Assembly: GCA_016873575.1 (NCBI GenBank)
Contig: VGWY01000148.1
Coordinates: forward strand, 1-6,637
Length of the DNA: 6,637 bases
From: Nitrospira sp.
Lineage (GTDB): Bacteria > Nitrospirota > Thermodesulfovibrionia > Thermodesulfovibrionales > SM23-35
Direction: 5' to 3'
Of this stretch, positions 4,311 to 6,637 are shown one piece after another. Both the position numbers and the translations under genes were made by a program. Each line of letters starts with the position of its first letter. Within the stretch, counting starts at the first letter, position 1. The notes under the pieces are model-generated. The model had not been told where the DNA came from. It made no database searches and saw only the letters and a list, made by a program, of their open reading frames with translations.

Positions 4311-5735
4311 CTATTCCTTTATTGGCAACGACATGGTTACAGTACTCCCTTTCCCTTCTATGCTCTGAAAATCCACCTTACCGCCGTGCTCCTCGATAAC
4401 CCTTTTTGTCATGGCAAGTCCGAGACCAAGTCCTGTGGTCTTGGTCGAAAAGAATAGATCAAAGAGCTTTGAAAGATTTTCTTTAGGAACACCGATACCT
4501 GAATCTTCAATAACAATTGAACCCCATTTATCCGAGACTTGTGTGTTTACCATAAGCTTCCCTCCGTAAGGCATTGCTTCAAATGCATTCAGGATGACAT
4601 TCAAGATACATGTTTTTATCAGTTCAGGGTCTACAAAGAGATTTTGGATCGCTGCATATTGCCTGCTTATTTCAATTTTATCTTTCTCTGCCTTTGCTGA
4701 GATAAGTGTCATCACATCTTCGATGAGACTCCTGATATCCACATGCTGCCGGTTAAGCCTTAGAGGTTTTCCATAATCCAGAAAATCTCCTACGAGCTTA
4801 TTCAGTCGTTGTATTTCATGTTTAATGCTTGTCATCAGTGACTCGAACCGTTCTTTCTTTTCAGTTTCTGATGGCACATATTTTTCTCTCAAATGATCTA
4901 TCGAAAGGCTTATAAAATTCAGTGGATTCCTTACTTCATGGGCGATGCCCCTTGCAATCTGCGCTATGCCAGAAAGGTGCTCAGCCTCGCGAAGCTTTTC
5001 CTCAAGTGCGCGCTTCTCGCTGAGCTTCTGGACCATAAAATTAAAACTCTTCGTTAGCTCTCCAATCTCATCTCCTCTATTGGTAGCCAGATTAACTGTC
5101 AGATCGCCTGCTGCAACCTTTTGTGCTGCGTTCACAACAGTATGGATTGGTTTTGTGTACATCAATGAAAATAGTACCGCAATGAGTATCCCCAGACTAA
5201 AAACTAAAGAGGTTGCAACTACTCGCTTTATCGCATTTGTCCTGAGAATTTCCGAAAAATCCTCTGCATTTATCTTGAGATGGATATACCCATAATGTTC
5301 ATTGCCTGCAACTACAGGCACGATAACATTATAGACCTTCCCTTCTTTAGAAAGAGGCTCGCCGAGCTCTGCCTTTATGATGCGTTCCTTTTTCTTGGGA
5401 CTGACCTGTTCCCCCACCTTCATCGGGTTTGTACTTGCAATAATCTCATCTGCATTACTGATAATCGAAATCTCTTTCACTCCCTTTGCGTCCAATTTCT
5501 TAAGATAGGTAGAAAGACGCATTTCATCTGTATAGCCACGGCTTGTAACCTCTTCAACACCAACCTGTATTGCCTTTGAAAGCTCTGCTGTCTGATTTTC
5601 GAGTTCGGTAAGCAATGCCTTTTCAGACTGTGAATAAAGAAACTGTAAAACTGAGGTGAGGATGAAACTGAGAAATAGCATCATCCCTATTAATTTCTTA
5701 TTTAAAGAAAGATTAAGGAAATAATTTTTCAGCAT
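4311..5735 (-). CDS. Membrane sensor histidine kinase, partner of the sigma-54 regulator
   Basis: This 474-residue inner-membrane kinase senses an unknown signal and phosphorylates the regulator encoded next on the strand. Order: transmembrane helix 1 (about 15-34), an extracytoplasmic sensor region (35-170) with a PAS/Cache-like core (VKEISIISNADEIIAST, 86-102, and a VIVPVV strand at 137-142), helix 2 (about 172-193), HAMP (about 194-246), and a HisKA domain with phospho-His H266 in RGIAHEVRNPL. The HATPase domain follows, with N383 (N box), DSGIGV at 411-416 (G1) and TTGLGLGL at 433-440 (G2). All catalytic motifs are intact. The ATG at 5733-5735 gives a family-like N-terminus, but no Shine-Dalgarno is visible ahead of it. 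The gene is divergent from the tRNA genes and precedes the regulator by 162 bp. It resembles the ZraS/AtoS/NtrB-type kinases that pair with NtrC-family activators; the ligand cannot be predicted. Confidence 0.95.
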   Translation of the reverse strand: MLKNYFLNLSLNKKLIGMMLFLSFILTSVLQFLYSQSEKALLTELENQTAELSKAIQVGVEEVTSRGYTDEMRLSTYLKKLDAKGVKEISIISNADEIIASTNPMKVGEQVSPKKKERIIKAELGEPLSKEGKVYNVIVPVVAGNEHYGYIHLKINAEDFSEILRTNAIKRVVATSLVFSLGILIAVLFSLMYTKPIHTVVNAAQKVAAGDLTVNLATNRGDEIGELTKSFNFMVQKLSEKRALEEKLREAEHLSGIAQIARGIAHEVRNPLNFISLSIDHLREKYVPSETEKKERFESLMTSIKHEIQRLNKLVGDFLDYGKPLRLNRQHVDIRSLIEDVMTLISAKAEKDKIEISRQYAAIQNLFVDPELIKTCILNVILNAFEAMPYGGKLMVNTQVSDKWGSIVIEDSGIGVPKENLSKLFDLFFSTKTTGLGLGLAMTKRVIEEHGGKVDFQSIEGKGSTVTMSLPIKE

Positions 5736-5747
5736 TATTTTGTAGAT

Positions 5748-5778
5748 ATTTTACAGGTAATATGTATCTGTAAGTCAA
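5748..5778 (-). promoter_or_regulatory. Candidate sigma-70 promoter for the kinase-regulator operon
   Basis: The minus strand has TTGACT (5773-5778, five of six to the -35 consensus). The -10 is either TGTAAA (5750-5755) after a 17-bp spacer or TAAAAT (5748-5753) after 19 bp. Start of transcription would fall only about 5-10 bases before the ATG. That matches the lack of a Shine-Dalgarno and suggests a very short leader. Confidence 0.4.
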
Positions 5779-5857
5779 TGTGCTTTGCAGGGAATATGGA
5801 GAAAGTTTACAAGGTATCAATTTTTATGGTATTTTTTAAGGGTATAACTTACACTTT

Positions 5858-5931
5858 TGGGGAGTCGTTCAGCGGCAGGACAGCAGACTCTGGATCTGCT
5901 TACAGGGGTTCGAATCCTCTCTCCCCAGCCA
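5858..5931 (+). tRNA. tRNA-Gln (anticodon CUG)
   Basis: A full cloverleaf can be drawn. The acceptor stem is 5858-5864 with 5921-5927, beginning with the U1 typical of tRNA-Gln. The D-arm is 5867-5881 and the anticodon stem is GCAGA/TCTGC with anticodon CTG at 5890-5892. The T-arm is 5904-5920 with TTCGAAT loop, the discriminator is G5928, and the genome encodes CCA at 5929-5931. It reads CAG codons. Confidence 0.95.
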
Positions 5932-5935
5932 AAAT

Positions 5936-6011
5936 GGTCCCATCGTCTAGAGGCCTAGGACGTAGCCCTCTCAAGGCTAAAACACGGGTTCGAATCCCGT
6001 TGGGACCGCCA
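5936..6011 (+). tRNA. tRNA-Glu (anticodon CUC)
   Basis: The acceptor stem is GGTCCCA (5936-5942) with TGGGACC (6001-6007). The anticodon stem is TAGCC/GGCTA (5963-5967, 5975-5979) with anticodon CTC at 5970-5972. The T-loop is TTCGAAT, the discriminator G6008 and the encoded CCA 6009-6011. It reads GAG codons. Only four bases separate it from the tRNA-Gln, so the two are surely co-transcribed and processed from one precursor. Confidence 0.95.
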
Positions 6012-6042
6012 CTTTATTCCCTGTAATATCAATAAGTTATCC

Positions 6043-6637
6043 CTACCATTCAATCCCTTTTGATTTCAAATAATCCTGAGCAGGTTTATATCCTAATCTT
6101 GCAGCAATTTGAAAATCTTTAATAGCCAGTTGGTCGTTGCCCAATCTATAATAAACATTCCCACGATTATTATAAGCCCTCGCATCCTTAGGATTCAGTT
6201 CTATAACCTTGTCATAGTCTTTAATAGCTTGCTGATAGTCACCTAAGTCAGTATTATGTGACCCACGGAAAAAATAAGCAGCTCCATCCTTAGGATTCAG
6301 TTCTATAGCCTTGTCATAGTCTTTAATGGCTTGCTGATAGTCACCTAAGCTATAATAAGACAATCCACGATTATTATAAGCCCTCACATCCTTAGGATTC
6401 AGTTCTATAGCCCTGTCATAGTCTTTAATGGCTTGCTGATAGTCACCTAAGCTATAATAAGCTGCTCCACGATTATTATAAGCCCTCACATCCTTAGGAT
6501 TCAGTTCTATAGCCTTGTCATAGTCTTTAATGGCTTGCTTATAGTTGCCTAAGCTATAATAAGCTGTTCCACGATTATTATAAGCCCTCACATCCTTAGG
6601 ATTCAGTTCTATAGCCCTGTCATAGTCTTTAATGGAT
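6043..6637 (-). CDS. TPR repeat protein, N-terminus beyond the right edge
   Basis: The frame is open to the right edge, so the gene is 5'-truncated here. The GTG at 6589-6591 is an ordinary valine inside the repeats, not a start; the codons before it (SIKDYDRAIELNPKD) continue the pattern. It holds four complete 34-residue tetratricopeptide units (6490-6591, 6388-6489, 6286-6387, 6184-6285), a more diverged fifth (6082-6183), part of another at the edge, and a short tail ending KSKGIEW. The unit pattern is AYNNRGxAYYSLGxYxQAIKDYDxAIELNPKD, the canonical TPR helix pair with conserved Gly8, Tyr, Ala20 and Pro32 positions. TPR arrays form superhelical scaffolds for protein contacts; the partner is unknown. 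Whether it is exported cannot be told without the N-terminus. It converges on the tRNA pair. Confidence 0.9.
   Translation of the reverse strand, partial: SIKDYDRAIELNPKDVRAYNNRGTAYYSLGNYKQAIKDYDKAIELNPKDVRAYNNRGAAYYSLGDYQQAIKDYDRAIELNPKDVRAYNNRGLSYYSLGDYQQAIKDYDKAIELNPKDGAAYFFRGSHNTDLGDYQQAIKDYDKVIELNPKDARAYNNRGNVYYRLGNDQLAIKDFQIAARLGYKPAQDYLKSKGIEW
6082..6637. repeat. Tandem 102-bp repeats inside the TPR gene
   Basis: The plus-strand word TTAGGATTCAGTTCTATA or a near copy starts at 6188, 6290, 6392, 6494 and 6596, exactly 102 bp apart. Neighbouring units are nearly identical at DNA level, including third codon positions; the unit at 6082-6183 is the most diverged. This indicates recent duplication or gene conversion within the array. 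Confidence 0.9.

Noticed and set aside
5778..6026. Plus-strand open frame across the tRNA genes
   Set aside because: It reads straight through two perfect tRNA cloverleafs and is therefore a chance frame.
6082..6637. CRISPR-like array in the regularly spaced repeats
   Set aside because: The 102-bp period has no unique spacers and encodes 34-residue TPR units in frame.

Overview
This window looks like an ordinary bacterial chromosome segment with a moderately low GC content. It probably comes from a Gram-negative anaerobe of the Nitrospirota / Thermodesulfovibrionia or deltaproteobacterial type. That guess rests on a DapL-type diaminopimelate aminotransferase, a sigma-54 enhancer-binding regulator, an Asn-rich TPR protein, and several kinds of short palindromic repeat between genes. 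The taxonomic assignment is inference.

Layout: (1) 1-52 may hold the last codons of a plus-strand gene, followed by a hairpin with a T-tract. (2) 70-1846, minus strand, holds dapL then folK, probably one transcript from a TATAAT promoter near 1925. The folK 3' end runs into a 69-bp palindromic repeat that supplies its last codons and its stop. (3) 1951-2198 is non-coding and holds a palindromic element and a GC-rich hairpin. (4) 2199-2630, minus strand, encodes a small exported Lys/Ala/Pro-rich protein with a good sigma-54 (-24/-12) promoter at 2694-2710. (5) 2772-5735, minus strand, encodes a membrane histidine kinase followed by an NtrC-family sigma-54 activator. The two genes are separated by a 107-bp inverted-repeat element. 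(6) 5858-6011, plus strand, holds tRNA-Gln(CUG) and tRNA-Glu(CUC) in tandem. (7) 6043 to the right edge, minus strand, is the 3' part of a TPR protein built of near-identical 102-bp units.

How the parts may work together: the kinase and its sigma-54 activator lie directly upstream of a small periplasmic-type protein whose promoter has the GG-N10-GC spacing read by sigma-54 polymerase. The simplest reading is a signalling module in which the kinase/regulator pair switches on the exported protein. The layout resembles ZraPSR (two-component pair plus a sigma-54-driven small periplasmic protein), but the exported protein is not ZraP-like: it has no histidine and only one cysteine. This is the best candidate for something not yet described here. 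The other genes are housekeeping (lysine/peptidoglycan and folate biosynthesis, tRNAs).
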